Shown here one piece after another: positions 22,330 through 33,879 of a stretch of 64,000 nucleotides of DNA. Position numbers and translations under genes: made by a program. Every line of letters begins with the position of its first letter. Positions within the stretch are counted from its first letter, which is position 1. The DNA is from Lepus europaeus (lineage: Eukaryota > Chordata > Mammalia > Lagomorpha > Leporidae), in contig NC_084827.1 in assembly GCF_033115175.1 (NCBI RefSeq), positions 19,896,001 through 19,960,000 of the forward strand, given 5' to 3'. The notes beneath the pieces are model-generated. The model had not been told where the DNA came from, made no database searches, and saw only the letters and a program-made list of their open reading frames with translations.

Positions 22330-23340
22330 CTACCCACGTTCAGCCGGCGACCACGGCTCTCGGGGCAGCTGCGCCCCACCGTCGGGATGCGGCCTGGGGC
22401 GGGGCTGCCGGAGAGCGAGCCGGCGGCCCACGGCGACCAGAGCACCGTCCAGCTGCCCTCCGGCCTCCGGCACACAAAGGTGACGCCCGAGGCCGAGGGA
22501 CTCGCTCGGAGGACAAGGACGTGGCACGCCAGGCACAAAACAGCACCGTGAGGACGCAGGCCCGGGAGCCAGGGCGCGCGGGAAAGCGCGCGGCGGGCTC
22601 CACTCAGCCTACGCGCCCAGGGCCCGGGGTGGGCAGCAGCCTCAGGCCCAGCAGCCCGGCCCGTTCCGCTCCGGGAGCGGGGCAGAAAGCGAGCAACCAC
22701 GAGATGGTGGAAGAGGGACCGAGCGCCACGGCACTTACCTTTCCTCCTAACCTCCCAACGCCCGAAGCACCGGCTGCCGCGGCCGCCGTCCTCCCACCGG
22801 CTCGGCTCACGCGCGCAAGCACCGCCCAACCGGAAGCGGCTCCGCGCCCCGCCTCCCTTCCGCCTCGCCGGCGGCTCTCTGACCAATCATCGACAGCCCC
22901 GCCGCTGACGCGCAGCTTTTCCGGACGGCCATTGGTCCCACAATTGCGCGGCAAGGATTGGCTGGAAAGCGCCACGTCCCCACGAGCGCGCGCCGAGTGG
23001 CGTGGGCCGGATTCCCGCCCAAGCCTGGTCCTAGGGCTGCGGGGATGGAGAGCCCCAGCCCCATGCTCCGCGCGGCCTGTGGGCGCGGCTGTCTGGCCGC
23101 CACGTCCCCACTCACAGCGCGTGACGCTGCCTCCACAGGGCGTCTTGGATTACCCTGCCGGATGCCGTCCTGCGCTGTCTCGGTCGCTGATTGTAATGAA
23201 TAATCCCGGCGTCTTCCCTGCTGCGCTGCGGCCGGAGGCGGCGTCTCCCGGCCGATTTGGCCTCTGCCCACAGTGTATCATTTCCCGCCGCCTCTTCTCA
23301 CCTGTACTGCGCCTGGGCCGTCGTGGCGTTCCCCGACAGC
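22330..23340 (-). promoter_or_regulatory. CALU: CpG-island promoter of CALU
   Basis: About 1 kb of very GC-rich sequence with undepleted CpG. Motifs visible close to the inferred exon 1 include an ETS-type CCGGAAG (22830), an Sp1-type GCCCCGCCTCCC (22845-22857), and three CCAAT boxes: one on the plus strand at 22883-22887 and two on the minus strand at 22931-22935 and 22957-22961. No TATA box stands out. This is a typical housekeeping promoter, in keeping with broad calumenin expression. The transcription start cannot be fixed from sequence alone; 22800-22860 is the most likely zone. Confidence 0.8.
22739..22830 (-). other. CALU: CALU noncoding exon 1 (inferred, 5' end approximate)
   Basis: A consensus donor, GGAAAG|GTAAGTG, lies within the CpG island. 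The 5' UTR in exon 2 before the ATG is only 11 nt, so an upstream noncoding exon is required. Joining this donor to exon 2 gives a short GC-rich leader. The right-hand boundary is a guess based on promoter motifs. Confidence 0.65.
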
Positions 23341-23849
23341 CCGTCCTTTCACAGCTGTGCGCTGTGCACCGAGCGGCCTTTGCCTGGTTCTCTGGGAAGA
23401 CCAGTGCGAGGCCCAGGCAGGGGTTAGTTCTAGAAATCTTTAGGAACCAGCTAAGCATAATAAGCATCCCTCCTTTAGTTGCCTTCTTGGCACTTTGTAT
23501 CTTCAGTACAAGGGCAGATTTTGCTACAAAACGCTTTTCCTTTAGGTTAAACTCCAGGGTTGGGATTTGCCTGTTGATCTCTGTATCCGCACCTCTGAGC
23601 CCTACTGCCCCGCCGCAGTTAGATGCGCAGTAATGTTAGGTGGAGCCCAAGCATGGCCCTGATTTAAAAGGAACGCAGGAGATCATTCACTCATTTTCAA
23701 GTCATGAATTTCCAACAAGTATTAAAAAGAGGGCTACTATGTTTCAACACAAATGGAATATAAATCTGAATTCTTAGCGTGTGGAACCTCTATGGTTTAA
23801 AATACTAACTTCATGAAAGAATTAACTACAGAACAAATTAGTTTACTTT
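23341..23849. other. Downstream shoulder of the CpG island
   Basis: GC content falls quickly to background. No exon or repeat is recognised on either strand. Confidence 0.4.
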
Positions 23850-24115
23850 TTAAAATGCTTATTTTTATTTATTTGAAAAGCAGAGCGAGAGAGCGAGAGC
23901 GAGAGCGATCTTCCATCTGCTGCTCACTCCTCTAATGGCAGCAACAAGCAGGGCTGGACCAGGCTGAGGCCCGAGGCGGGGAACTTCTTCCAGACGGCCC
24001 ACATGGGGGCAGCACCCAGGTACTTGAGCCGTCACCTGTGCCTCCCAGGATGTGCACTAGCAGGAAGCTGGATCAGAAGTGGGGGAGCTGGTACTCGAAC
24101 CAGCAGGCTGGTCTG
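23850..24115 (-). mobile_element. CSINE, minus strand
   Basis: The GA-rich stretch has become a (GCGAGA)n microsatellite at 23884-23908. The body continues to a B-box remnant near 24100. The head is missing. Confidence 0.82.
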
Positions 24116-24985
24116 AGGGGTGGGCAGCTGCCCAAGCCCCCTCCCCCCACTCCCTTCCCTTTAAGTGTGAAGATGAAAGGCTGACAGCCAGTGCTCTGTA
24201 CATTCAGACAAGGGAGGCTTCAGGCTGGACTGAGGAAGTGCCCAGTGGCCCGATCAGCAGAGGAGCAACAGGAACAAGGGCAGGCGGGGGGCAGAGTGGG
24301 AGGTCAATTCGCAGGCCAGGTAAGGAATGAGAAGGGTCAAAAAATAGAAGCCATGAAGGGAAAGTGTCAGTGGGAAGCTGGGACAGGTACAGACGGTCAT
24401 GACAACCTAAAGGAGTCAGAGCCGAAGGCCATCGGGATTGGAGGCTGTCGGGAAGATTTCCAAGGTCGTGCTGTAGTGAGGGGTAGAATGAAATGCAAAC
24501 CTGTTCTTTCGGGGCAGCACAACTGCGAGCAGGGATTGACTGTAAGACAGGCTGTCCAGCAGGTGTGACTCCAAAAACTGGTCTAAAAGTACCTCCTTGA
24601 AGTCAGGTACTGTGCTAGGTGCTGGGAACCCATAAGAAATAGGATAGTGTCCCTGTCCTCAAGGAAGTAAAGCCTAGGAGGAGAGCTGTCAACTCCGTAT
24701 GTCCTTGTGATGCTGGACGGGCAGTCGGACTCTGTCAGAGGTGGGGACCTACGACCTGGAGACTCCCTGTGGCTAAGGGTCTGGCCTAGCAAGGGCACGA
24801 GAGAGGAAGTGAACCCTCACGCGCAGGGTGGTCTGAAATGTAGACCCAACAAGTCCTGCACTTAGTGACTGAAGAGGGAGCACTCAGAAATTCAAAGATT
24901 CAGGCCTGGGAGATGGGGAGAATGAGCTGGAGGCATGGAAGATGCGTTCAAGACACGATGAACTGAGTTCAAGACGTGGCCAGGG
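24116..24985. other. Intergenic, partly ancient repeat
   Basis: The stretch 24590-24680 ('gtactgtgctaggtgctgggaaccc', 'gtccctgtcctcaaggaag') resembles an old L2/MIR-class repeat. Nothing else is recognised. Confidence 0.4.
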
Positions 24986-25314
24986 GCCGGTGCCATGGTG
25001 TAGTAGATTAATCCTCTGCCCGTGGCACCAGCATCCCATGTGGGCGCCAGTTCTAGTCCCGGCTGCTCCTCTTCCAATCCGGCTCTCTGTTATGGCCTGG
25101 GAAAGCAGTAGAAGATGGCTCAAGTGTTTGGGCCCCTGCATGGGAGGCCCAGAAAAAGCTCCTGGCTCCTGACTTTGGATTGGCACAGCTCCGGCCGTTG
25201 CAGCCATTTGGAGAGTGAATCAACGGAGGGAAGACCTCTCTCTCTGTCTCTCCTTCTCACTGTCTATAACTCTACCACTCAAATAAATAAATACAGTCTT
25301 AAAAAAAAAAAAAA
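24986..25314 (+). mobile_element. CSINE
   Basis: Full length with an A-tail. The flanks AAGACGTGGCCA and AAGACTTGGCCA are a one-mismatch target-site duplication. Confidence 0.94.
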
Positions 25315-25938
25315 AAGACTTGGCCATCCAGGTGACAGCACTGTATCTATAAAGGAAGAGCCACGGGGTTGGGGGAGAGTCTCTGGAGACAGATCCTAGG
25401 CCAGGAAGCAGCCGATGGAGCCATGAGAACAGATGTGAAACGCAAAGCAGATTAGGTCTCATAGGAGCCCCAGAGTTGGAAAGTAGGTGGGGGAGGAAAC
25501 AGGCTTGAGGGGTGATGTGTAAGGGTTGCTGTCAGCTGCACTCCGGCCCTGGATTCTGTCTCCAGTGCAGCACTGAATGCGTGCTTGTGGCAGGCATGAT
25601 GTCGCCAGCAGCACACGACTGAGGTTCTTCTGCAAGCATCCCTGCTTAGGTGGTGCACACGAATCTGCTGATTCCTCTGGGCTGACGCTGTTCTGGGATG
25701 GGGTCTACAGTAGCAGACAAAGTGGGCTGAGCTCCGACGTGGCACTTGTTTTCTGATAGACAGGGATAGGTGAGACACAACAGAAGCAAGATGTTTAACA
25801 AAACTCATAGGAGAGGTGGTGACAGGTGCCAAGAGGTGCGATGAAGGCAGGAAGGAGAACAAGGAAGTGTCGGGATTAACCGGAGCCGCACTACCATCTC
25901 AGAAAGGGTGGCCGAGGAAGGCCTCTCTCTCTCTCTCT
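25315..25938. other. Intergenic, partly ancient repeat
   Basis: The stretch around 25690-25930, together with 26269-26420 beyond the SINE, reads like an old L2/CR1-type repeat ('gaggaaggcctctc ... gagggtgacactcgag'). The rest is unassigned. Confidence 0.4.
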
Positions 25939-25975
25939 TTTTTTTAAAAGATTTATTTATTTGAAAGTCAGAGTT

Positions 25976-26009
<34 letters not shown>

Positions 26010-26268
26010 GTCTTCCATCCGCTGGTTCACTCCCCAATTGGCTGCAAAAGCCAGAGCTGTGCCGATCCAAAGCCAGGAAACAGGAGCTTCCTCCAGGTCT
26101 CCCATGTGGGTGCAGGAGCCCAAGGACCTGGGCCATCCTCTGCTGCTTTCCTAGGCCACAGTAGAGAGCTGGATAGGAAGTGGAGCAGCCGAGTCTCGAA
26201 CCGGCATCCTTATGGGATGCCGTCGCTTCAGGCCAGGGCGTTAACCGGCTGCACCACAGCGCCAGCCC
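25939..26268 (-). mobile_element. CSINE, minus strand
   Basis: Full length with a (GA)n tract. The flanks AGGAAGGCCTCTCT and AGGAAGGTCTCTTG are an approximate target-site duplication, which shows it split an older repeat. Confidence 0.93.
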
Positions 26269-26789
26269 CAGGAAGGTCTCTTGAGAGGGTGACACTCGAG
26301 CCGACAGTGGTGGGGGATGTTACAGAAAAAGGAATAGCAATGTTGGGAGTGTTTGTGGAGCAGCAGGAAGCTGGTGGGTGGAGTGCAGTAGTGAGGTGAG
26401 TGAGGATGTGATGTCAGAATCCTAGTAGCAGGGATGGGGGTGGGGGCATCATGCAGGGCCTTTAGGGCTTTGCAGGGACTGTAGTGCTGTGAGCCATTTG
26501 GTGTGGAAGATGGGCTGTTTTCCCAGCTGTTTCCTGTGGGTCCAGTTGGATGACATTTCCATGTGACTGAGCTCCCCTCCCAGGCAGGAGGTGAGAGACC
26601 TGCACTTTACTTCCAGTACTGGCCATACAAACGTGCTCCATGCGATTCTCCAACCTCTTTTGCTTTCTGTGGCAACCCAATAAGCCAGGAGTGGCTGATT
26701 ACAGAGCCCCAAGATGGAAGGAGCCCAAGTCCCCGTTAAGGAGCCACTCACCAGGAACACTCTTTTTGAGCATTTTCTGAACGAGAAGT
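26269..26789. other. Intergenic
   Basis: The first 130 bp continue the ancient repeat interrupted by the SINE. The remainder is unassigned. Confidence 0.4.
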
Positions 26790-26992
26790 AACAGCTAGGT
26801 CTGGTCCAGGCCATATCCGGGAGCCAGGAACTCCATCCGGGTCTCCCATGTGGGTGGCAGGAACCGGAGTGCTTGGACCACCATCTGCTTCCCTCCCCGG
26901 TGCGTTAGCAGGAAGCCGGATTGGAAGCAGAGTAGCAGGCACTGGAACTGGCACATGGATGTAGAATGCTGACATCGTAAGCAGCACTAACC
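26790..26992 (-). mobile_element. CSINE fragment, minus strand
   Basis: A partial copy lacking the tail. 'gggagccaggaactccatccgggtctcccatgtgggtgg' and 'ggaagccggattggaagcagag' are diagnostic. Confidence 0.82.
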
Positions 26993-27052
26993 CCTCAAGG
27001 AGTTTAGTATAAAAGGATGGGAGAAAATGGATTCTGTGTATTTTGTTCTATT

Positions 27053-27380
27053 TGTTTAAAGATTTATTTATTCAAAAGTCAGAGTTACACAGAGAGAAGA
27101 GATGCAGAGAGAGAGAGAGAGGTCTTCCATCCAATGGTTCACTCTCCAGTTGGCCCCAATGGCCAGAGCTGCGCTGATCTGAAGCCAGGAGCCAGGAGCT
27201 TATTCTGGGTCTCCCACGTGGGTGCAGGGGCCTAAGGACTTGGGTCATCTTTTACTGCTTTCCCAGGCCATAGCAGAGAGCTGGATCAGAAGTGGAGCAG
27301 CCAGGACTAGAACTGGTGTTCATATGGGATGCCGGCACTTCAGGCCAGGCTGTTAACCTGCTGCACCACAGTGCTGGCCC
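27053..27380 (-). mobile_element. CSINE, minus strand
   Basis: Full length, from GTTTAAAGATTTATTTATTC to the head CACAGTGCTGGCCCC. TGTTCTATTT occurs at both flanks. Confidence 0.94.
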
Positions 27381-27650
27381 CTGTTCTATTTTTAAATAGA
27401 AAAATAATGATATATTTAGAAGAGCCAGTGTGTTTGTCACTGATGGGAAGGATCAAATTGATATGAAGGGAAAGTGTCTGGAGCAACATGCCTGGGCAGG
27501 GAGGTGGGCAGGTGATCTAGCGCAAGAGGAACAGAGCTGAGTTTAGTCCAGAACAGACAGTTCCTCCTCAATCACAAGGAGAGAAGCCGGAATCAGCGGG
27601 CCTGGCTCTAGGTAGCTGGTGACCCTGATCGTGAGAACTTGGAGTTGTCT

Positions 27651-27970
27651 TTTTTTTTTTTTTTTGGACAGGCAGAGTGGATAGTGAAAGAGAGAAAGGT
27701 CTTCCGTTTTCCATTGGTTCACCCTCAATGGCCACCGCGGTAGGTGCACCGCACCGATCTGAAGCCAGGAGCCAGGTGCTTCTCCTGGTCTCCCATGGGG
27801 TGCAGGGCCCAAGCACTTGGGCCATCCTCCGCTGCACTCCCTGGCCACAGCAGAGAGCTGGCCTGGAAGAGGGGCAACCGGGACAGAATCTGGCGCCCCG
27901 ACCGGAACTAGAACCCGGTGTGCCAGCGCCGCAAGGCGGAGGATTAGCCTATTGAGCCGCGGCGCCGGCC
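27651..27970 (-). mobile_element. Young-subfamily CSINE, minus strand
   Basis: Poly(T) followed by GGACAGGCAGAGTGG, with the head GCCGCGGCGCCGGCC. It sits directly against the L1 3' end that follows. Confidence 0.94.
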
Positions 27971-27972
27971 TC

Positions 27973-28460
27973 ATAAGAATATTAATTGTTAAATTAACAA
28001 GAGTCACTGTGCACTAACTTCCCATGCAGGACCTCTGTCCTCAATGAGTTGTATTATTATTAAGTCTAAGGGATTGCAAAAGATATATCATTCTTGGGTG
28101 CTTCTTTAAAGTTAATTAAGTTTCTAAAAAAAATGAAGTTAACTTCAAGATGCAATGACTGAACAGCCCTTGTCTCCACTGTTGAGGAACAGTTTTTTGG
28201 TTTTTTTTCCATGCAAATTGTTAAACTCTTTACTTAGGATAGAGTTGGTCTTCTGTGTATAAAGTTAATTGAAAATGGATCTTAGTGGAGAATGAGACTG
28301 GGAATGGAAGAGCAAAGAGGAGGAGGGGTGGGAGAGTGGGTGGGAGGGTGAATATGGTAGAAAGAATCACTATGTTCCTAAAGTTATACTTATGAAATGC
28401 ATGAAGTTTGTATTCCTTAAATAAAAGGTTTCTTGGGGGGAGGGGATAAAATAAAAAAAA
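27973..28460 (+). mobile_element. Rabbit L1 3' UTR, 5'-truncated
   Basis: 'cttcccatgcaggacctctgtcc' through 'tcactatgttcctaaagtt' and 'aaataaaaggtttcttgggg' is the rabbit L1 3' UTR. It ends in an A-rich tract. No reading frame of the element remains. Confidence 0.85.
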
Positions 28461-28729
28461 TATATGAATTCCAAAAGAAAAAGAAATCGCTGAGAGTGAG
28501 GCTGTAACTCCTTCCTGGAGTCACAGTGATCCAGCACTTGTGTTTTAGTCTTCTGACCATTTCAGTGTGAAAAGCACTTCAGTGAGGAAGGAAACCATCC
28601 CACGATATCTTAAATCAAGGCAAAGCATCTCAAAAACCCATTCCAATTGGATGTTGCACAGTTTTTCTGAAATAGTTTTTGTATAGAATGTGAAATATCA
28701 TATATTTTTAAACAAAATGGTCAGCCTGG

Positions 28730-29064
28730 GGCCGGCGCTGTGACAAAGTAGGTTAATCCTCCACCTGCAGTGCCAGCATCCCATATGGGCGCTGGTTCTA
28801 GTCCTGGCTGCTCCTCTTCTGATCCAGCTCTCTGCTATGGCCTGGGAAAGCAGTGGAAGATGGCCCAAGTCCTTGGGCCCTTGCACGCATGTAGGAGACC
28901 CAGAAGAAGCTCCTGGTTCCTAGCTTTGTATTGGCTCAGCTCTGGCCGTTGTGGCCATCTGGGGAGTTGTCCAGCAGATAGAAGAACTCTTTCTGTCTCT
29001 TCCTCTCACTGTCTGTTACTCTACCTTTCAAATAAATAAACTCTTAAAAAAAAAAAAAAAAAAG
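28730..29064 (+). mobile_element. CSINE
   Basis: The head is GGGGCCGGCGCTGTGAC. The tail is an 18-A run. GGTCAGCC is duplicated at both flanks. Confidence 0.94.
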
Positions 29065-29450
29065 GTCAGCCCATGACCCATCTGACGGACACTCTGAGAC
29101 ACCTCTGATTTACCTGTACCTTGAACCTGGACTCTCTCCTCTGAAGTCGTAAGCACTGACGAAGCATGTCAACATTTCAGTGTGACGTCATATGCTGGAG
29201 AGATGGAGCCAGTGTTTCTGGGCTCAGGTCATTCAAGCTAACAAAAGAGCGTCACGCCACCTTGTCTCACTAGCTGCTTTGGGAACCGTTCCCCGGCCTC
29301 AGACCCAAACCTCTACCCAGAGCACCAGGGCAGGAGGAACAAATCCAAGTCACAGAGGAGCTAGGGATGGTCTAAAGCCTGAATTACAAGTGACAGCTTA
29401 GTAAGAAAAACTGGCAAGAAGGGAGACGGAGAACCCCTCACACGTGTCCG
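29065..29450. other. Intergenic, unassigned
   Basis: No feature is recognised on either strand. Confidence 0.4.
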
Positions 29451-29454
29451 GTTC

Positions 29455-29815
29455 AGTGGTTTGGCACGGTGGCTAAGATGCCGCTGGGACACCTACATCC
29501 CCTATGGGAGGGTCTGACGTGACTGCTCCGGGCTCCAGGCTCCCCTTCTCATCGCAGCTTCCTGCTAATTCACATCTAGGGAGCAGCAGATGACAACACA
29601 GGTATCTGCACATCTGCCACCCCCCAGGAGAGATCCAGGCTCCTGGCCTTCCCTAGCCGAGGCCTGGCTGTTGTGAGCGTCTGGGGAGTGAACCAGCAGA
29701 GGGAAGATCTCTCTGCCTTTCTAATTATATATATATATATAATGTGTATATATATATGTATGTATATGTGTATATATATATATATATACATAAAATTCAA
29801 AGAAAAAAAGGAAAA
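29455..29815 (+). mobile_element. Old CSINE with expanded (TA)n tail
   Basis: A diverged C-repeat ('ggtttggcacggtggctaagatgcc', 'ggggagtgaaccagcag') whose A-rich tail has become a (TA)n/(TG)n microsatellite from about 29728 to 29790. Confidence 0.82.
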
Positions 29816-30925
29816 CCACATTTCATTTTTGAGTTTATGGTCTTACTTTCAAGTTTAAATTAGATAAATAGAAGCTTGGCGAGGTCTCTCTCAGATGGAT
29901 TCCCTCTCTTGTCCTCTGTGTGCCTCCCAAGTCCCTGCTGTTCCTTCGGTTACGGTTTCTCTTTGTACCTCTCCTCTTCTCGGACCCCCTCCTGCCGCCC
30001 GGTTCCTGCATCTCCTTGCCCGAGCGCGTCTTCCTAGGCCTGCTGGGGCAGTGCCATGGAGGGGGCTGTCTCACTTGAGGTGGTGAGGAGATGGAGGCCC
30101 AGGGGTACGTGCAGCTGGAAGGAGGAAAGGCCGTGCTGTCACCAGGAGGCGATTCCAGGTTGCCCGGGGCTGTGGGTTTCTCCTCCCCTGCGCGCTTCCA
30201 GGGTCCCTCAGAAGCTGCAGGCAGCAGTGTGGTGTTGGCAAGGGTGCACACTCTCCCCAGTGTGAGAGCGTGGCTCAGATGGAACTTCCTGGGAGCACAG
30301 GAGAGAAATGCATATAAAGGACCTCTTTTCTGGGCACACAGATAGAGCAGCCCCCCCCCCCATATGTGGAGGATGAGACCCTCAGTGGAGACCTGAATCT
30401 GTGCGTAGTGCGAGTACACACACTTCTCCTGTGTTTTTTTTTTTCCCCCTATGCATGCATACCTATGATAAAGGCACAGTAGGGGATCTACACGGCCACC
30501 CATAATACAATACAACAATTCTGTTAATATATTGTACTATGCAGACTATGGGAAGGAGGCCTGCTTCTCAGAATAGGGAATTTTCCATTCAACGCTTTTG
30601 GATCGTGGCTGACCACAGGAAACTGAGAATAAGGAAAGTTAAGTTGCAGATAAGGGGAGACGCCTATACTTAGCTTAAATCGTAAACTGTTAACAACAGG
30701 CCATTATAAGAATTAGTGATTTATTTCTAATTGTTTACCTTGGGAACGGTAGCACCCTGTAGTCAGACAGAGGCCCACAGACAAGGCTTCCCAGTTGTTA
30801 GATGATTGAAGGCCAGAGGGATGAGTGCTGGGACAAGGGGGCGGAATGTCCGGCACCCCAGGGAAGTTTGAACCCCACTCCCAGCTTTCCTAGTCTGCAC
30901 CCCAACACTAGCAGTAAGAAGGTCC
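29816..30925. other. Intergenic DNA beyond the GARIN1B 3' end
   Basis: Includes a moderately GC-rich stretch (29.9-30.3 kb) and a C-run at 30351-30361. No exon structure is recognised. The 3' UTR and polyadenylation site of GARIN1B could lie between here and 31.57 kb, but I could not identify them. Confidence 0.4.
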
Positions 30926-31210
30926 CACTCTGGGGTGGCACAGCAAGTTAAGCGGCCACCCGCAACACTGACATCCCGTGTGAGAGATGAGCACCCATTC
31001 AAGTGCCGGCTGCTCAGCTTTCTACCCAACTCCCAGCTAATGCACCTGGGAGGAGCAGCGGAAGACGGATCAGGTGCCTGGGCCCCAGGAGTTTCCAAGC
31101 TCCTGGCTTTCAGCCTGGCCCCGCCCCAATCATTGTGGCCATTTGAGGACTGAACCAGTGGGTGGAGGACCTCTCTCTGTCTCTCCCTTCTCTCTGTAAC
31201 TCTGCCTTTC

Positions 31211-31260
<50 letters not shown>
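30926..31260 (+). mobile_element. CSINE with a long, pure A tail
   Basis: The head is diverged (CACTCTGGGGTGGCACAGC) but the tail is 37 uninterrupted A (31224-31260), unusually long for such a diverged copy. Confidence 0.88.
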
Positions 31261-31262
<2 letters not shown>

Positions 31263-31575
31263 AGCCTCCCTCCCCCAACCAGAGATCAAGAGAAAGAAAA
31301 GGGAGCAACAAGGCACAGGGATGCCCCCCCAGGGAAGGCCCCGCCTCCCCATTGAAAAGAGACCAGCTCCTTGCTGCGGGCCACGTGCTAGCCTCAGGAC
31401 CACCGACAGCATCTGGGGGGCTCTGGCTCACTCCCAGGTTCTACTCAGCCCCATTGGAGCTAGAAAAGAATGGGCAGGAGGAGGAAAAAAAAAAGAAAAA
31501 GGATTCAGGCCTCCCGTCCCCACCCCACAGGGTTCTGGGTTCACCCTTGGGACCCCAGGACCTGGGGCTTCCTCC

Positions 31576-32010
<435 letters not shown>

Positions 32011-32280
32011 GCATCAGGTGAGCAAGGCAGTGCCGGTAAAACGAAAGAACTGATGGGATTTGGCCATGCTAACTGGGCGAGGCTCCCCAGGAGATTCAGT
32101 TAGCTGAACCGGCAATGGCCTTGAACCCAGAAGGCCTAAGCCAGAACCCTTTCTTTGTCCACTGGGGTTTGGTGGCCAGCAGCCCAGCAGCTTCAGTGTC
32201 ACCTGAGTGGACTGAATGAATTAGAATCTGCACTCAGACCAGATCCCCAAGGGCACTGTGTCTTTAATGAAGGCAGTAAT

Positions 32281-32640
32281 GGAGCCAGCATGGTGGTGCA
32301 GTGGTTAGACCTCTGCCTGCGATGCCAGCCAGCATCTCATAGGAGCGCCAGTTTGACTCCGGCCGCTCCACTTCCAATCCAGCTCCCTGCTAATGCATCT
32401 GGGAAAGCAGTGGAAAAATGGCCCAAGTCCTTAGACCCCTGCACTCATGTGGGAGGCCTGGATGGAGTTCCAGGCCATCTTCTATTGCTTTCCCAGGCCA
32501 TAGCAGAGAGCTGGATTGGTAGTGGAGTGGCCGGGACTCGAACCAGTGCCCACATGGGATGCTTGTACTGCAGGCGGTGACTTTACCCACTATGCCACAG
32601 TATCAGCCCCTCAAATAAATCAATCTTAAAAAAAAAAAAA
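32281..32640. mobile_element. Head-to-head chimeric CSINE (inverted duplication)
   Basis: A forward C-repeat runs from its head at 32282 to about 32474 and switches abruptly to a reverse C-repeat from 'gccatcttctattgctttcccagg' to a reversed head at about 32610. A forward-type tail, TCAAATAAATCAATC plus poly(A), follows. The two arms are complementary over roughly 130 bp with a short loop. Confidence 0.85.
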
Positions 32641-33879
32641 AAAAAGTGTGGGAAGTGCCCCTCCACCTCTCCCTGCCATGAGTTGAAATGTTCAACCACA
32701 TAGGTAAGTTTTGGACCTCTGGTTTTTCCAACTGTAGCTCCCTTTTCATTTGAAAATTCCAGGAGACTGGGGATGGAAGTGTCCTTCCAGACCATGCAGC
32801 ACCTGGCCCAATGGAAAAAAGGGGGTCCAGTGGGCACCCCAGGGGGGCTCATTAGAATAAGCCTAGGAACATCTGGGGTGTGGTGGCTTCCATCACACCA
32901 GATGCGCTGAGACCCTGCGATTCTAGCCGTCTTCTCAAATCCCGGACATGAGTTACAAATATTCTGTATCTCTGCTTCCTTCGTCCCTGACCTCATGCGG
33001 AATGTACGTGTGACAACGGAAATGAGTCACCTCAGTTGCACAACACGGGACAGCAGCCACAGCCCAGGACAGCCGGGGGGGGGGGGGGGGGGAATCCTTA
33101 GCAGCTCTGCCTGTCATTTGGATCAGCACTTGGGGGCTGGCAGCTGGGAAGCTGCAGTCACAGGTATGTTTTGCTCTCCCACTACCTGTTAGCTTTTCCT
33201 GGGCTTTAATTTTTTCCGTGTCAGTGGGATGTCACAGAAAAATCCAGATCTGGGGCTTCTCTTGAAAAACCAGAGCATCTGGTGGCTCCAGGCATGTGTT
33301 CCAGCACATCCACTACTAAAGCCTCAGTTGAACCTTTCACACGGTTCTATTACCCCTGTTACCTCCTCAAGGAGGAACCCGGTGTCAGCTGCTGGCAGTT
33401 TCCCTCTGATTGTCGCCTAGACCTTTACCTGTTTATGCCACCTGCAGGTGTGTGGATTTGTAATCCCTGGGGTGAGTGGCAGTCACCTGAGCTCCCAGAC
33501 AGCTCCAGCCCCCTCTGCATTTCTAAGTGTCCTAGGGCCTCAAATTTCATCTCTGGGGCGAGGTGGAGGAACCCTGTATTAGAGGCAGATCTGTGGGTAC
33601 GTTCTGAACTCCCACTGTGTCTGGGCAAGACGGTGTTGTGAGGTGGAGGATCTAGAAGGCTGGGGAGGGGTTCAGTGGAGAATTGGAGATGGGGGCAGGA
33701 GTGGAGCAGATGAGTGAGGAATGGAAATGGAGAGTTAAAGGCTGACTCGAGAGGAAGATCAGAACTGGAAGTGGGTGACGAGGCAGAGGGCTGCCATCAG
33801 AGGAGGCAGGGAGTGGACGGGCCAGGAGGGGGCAGGCGCATGCAGGGCCGTGCCTGCCAAGCGGAGTGGACTGGCCGTG
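32641..33879 (-). other. GARIN1B: GARIN1B intron, mostly unassigned
   Basis: A pure run of 18 G is at 33075-33092. A MER-like stretch ('gggggctcattagaataagcc', 32830-32950) may be an old DNA transposon. The missing GARIN1B exon may be hidden here but is not identified. Confidence 0.4.

Noticed and set aside
22925-22980. ER stress response elements in the CALU promoter
   Set aside because: CCAAT and CCACG cores are present, but orientation and spacing do not match CCAAT-N9-CCACG, and the ATTGG-N-CCACG form is off by one base. It is mentioned only as a lead.
22278-23633. 451-codon plus-strand frame as a protein-coding gene
   Set aside because: It coincides with the CpG island, has low-complexity Ala/Pro/Arg/Gly composition, no family resemblance, and runs antisense through the CALU promoter and exon 1. 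Stop-poor GC-rich DNA explains it.
27543-28007. Many 60-175-codon frames such as those with '[10 protein letters not shown]' or 'SSTAFPGHSREL' peptides
   Set aside because: The same peptides recur dozens of times because they are translations of C-repeat SINEs in various frames.
29576-29821. Tyr/Ile-rich minus-strand peptide
   Set aside because: It is a translation of the (TA)n/(TG)n tail of a SINE.
32583-32996. Minus-strand frame with 'SGTKEAEIQN' as the missing GARIN1B exon
   Set aside because: The resemblance to the expected Ser/Lys-rich segment is faint, and no convincing polypyrimidine tract and acceptor precede it in the right phase.
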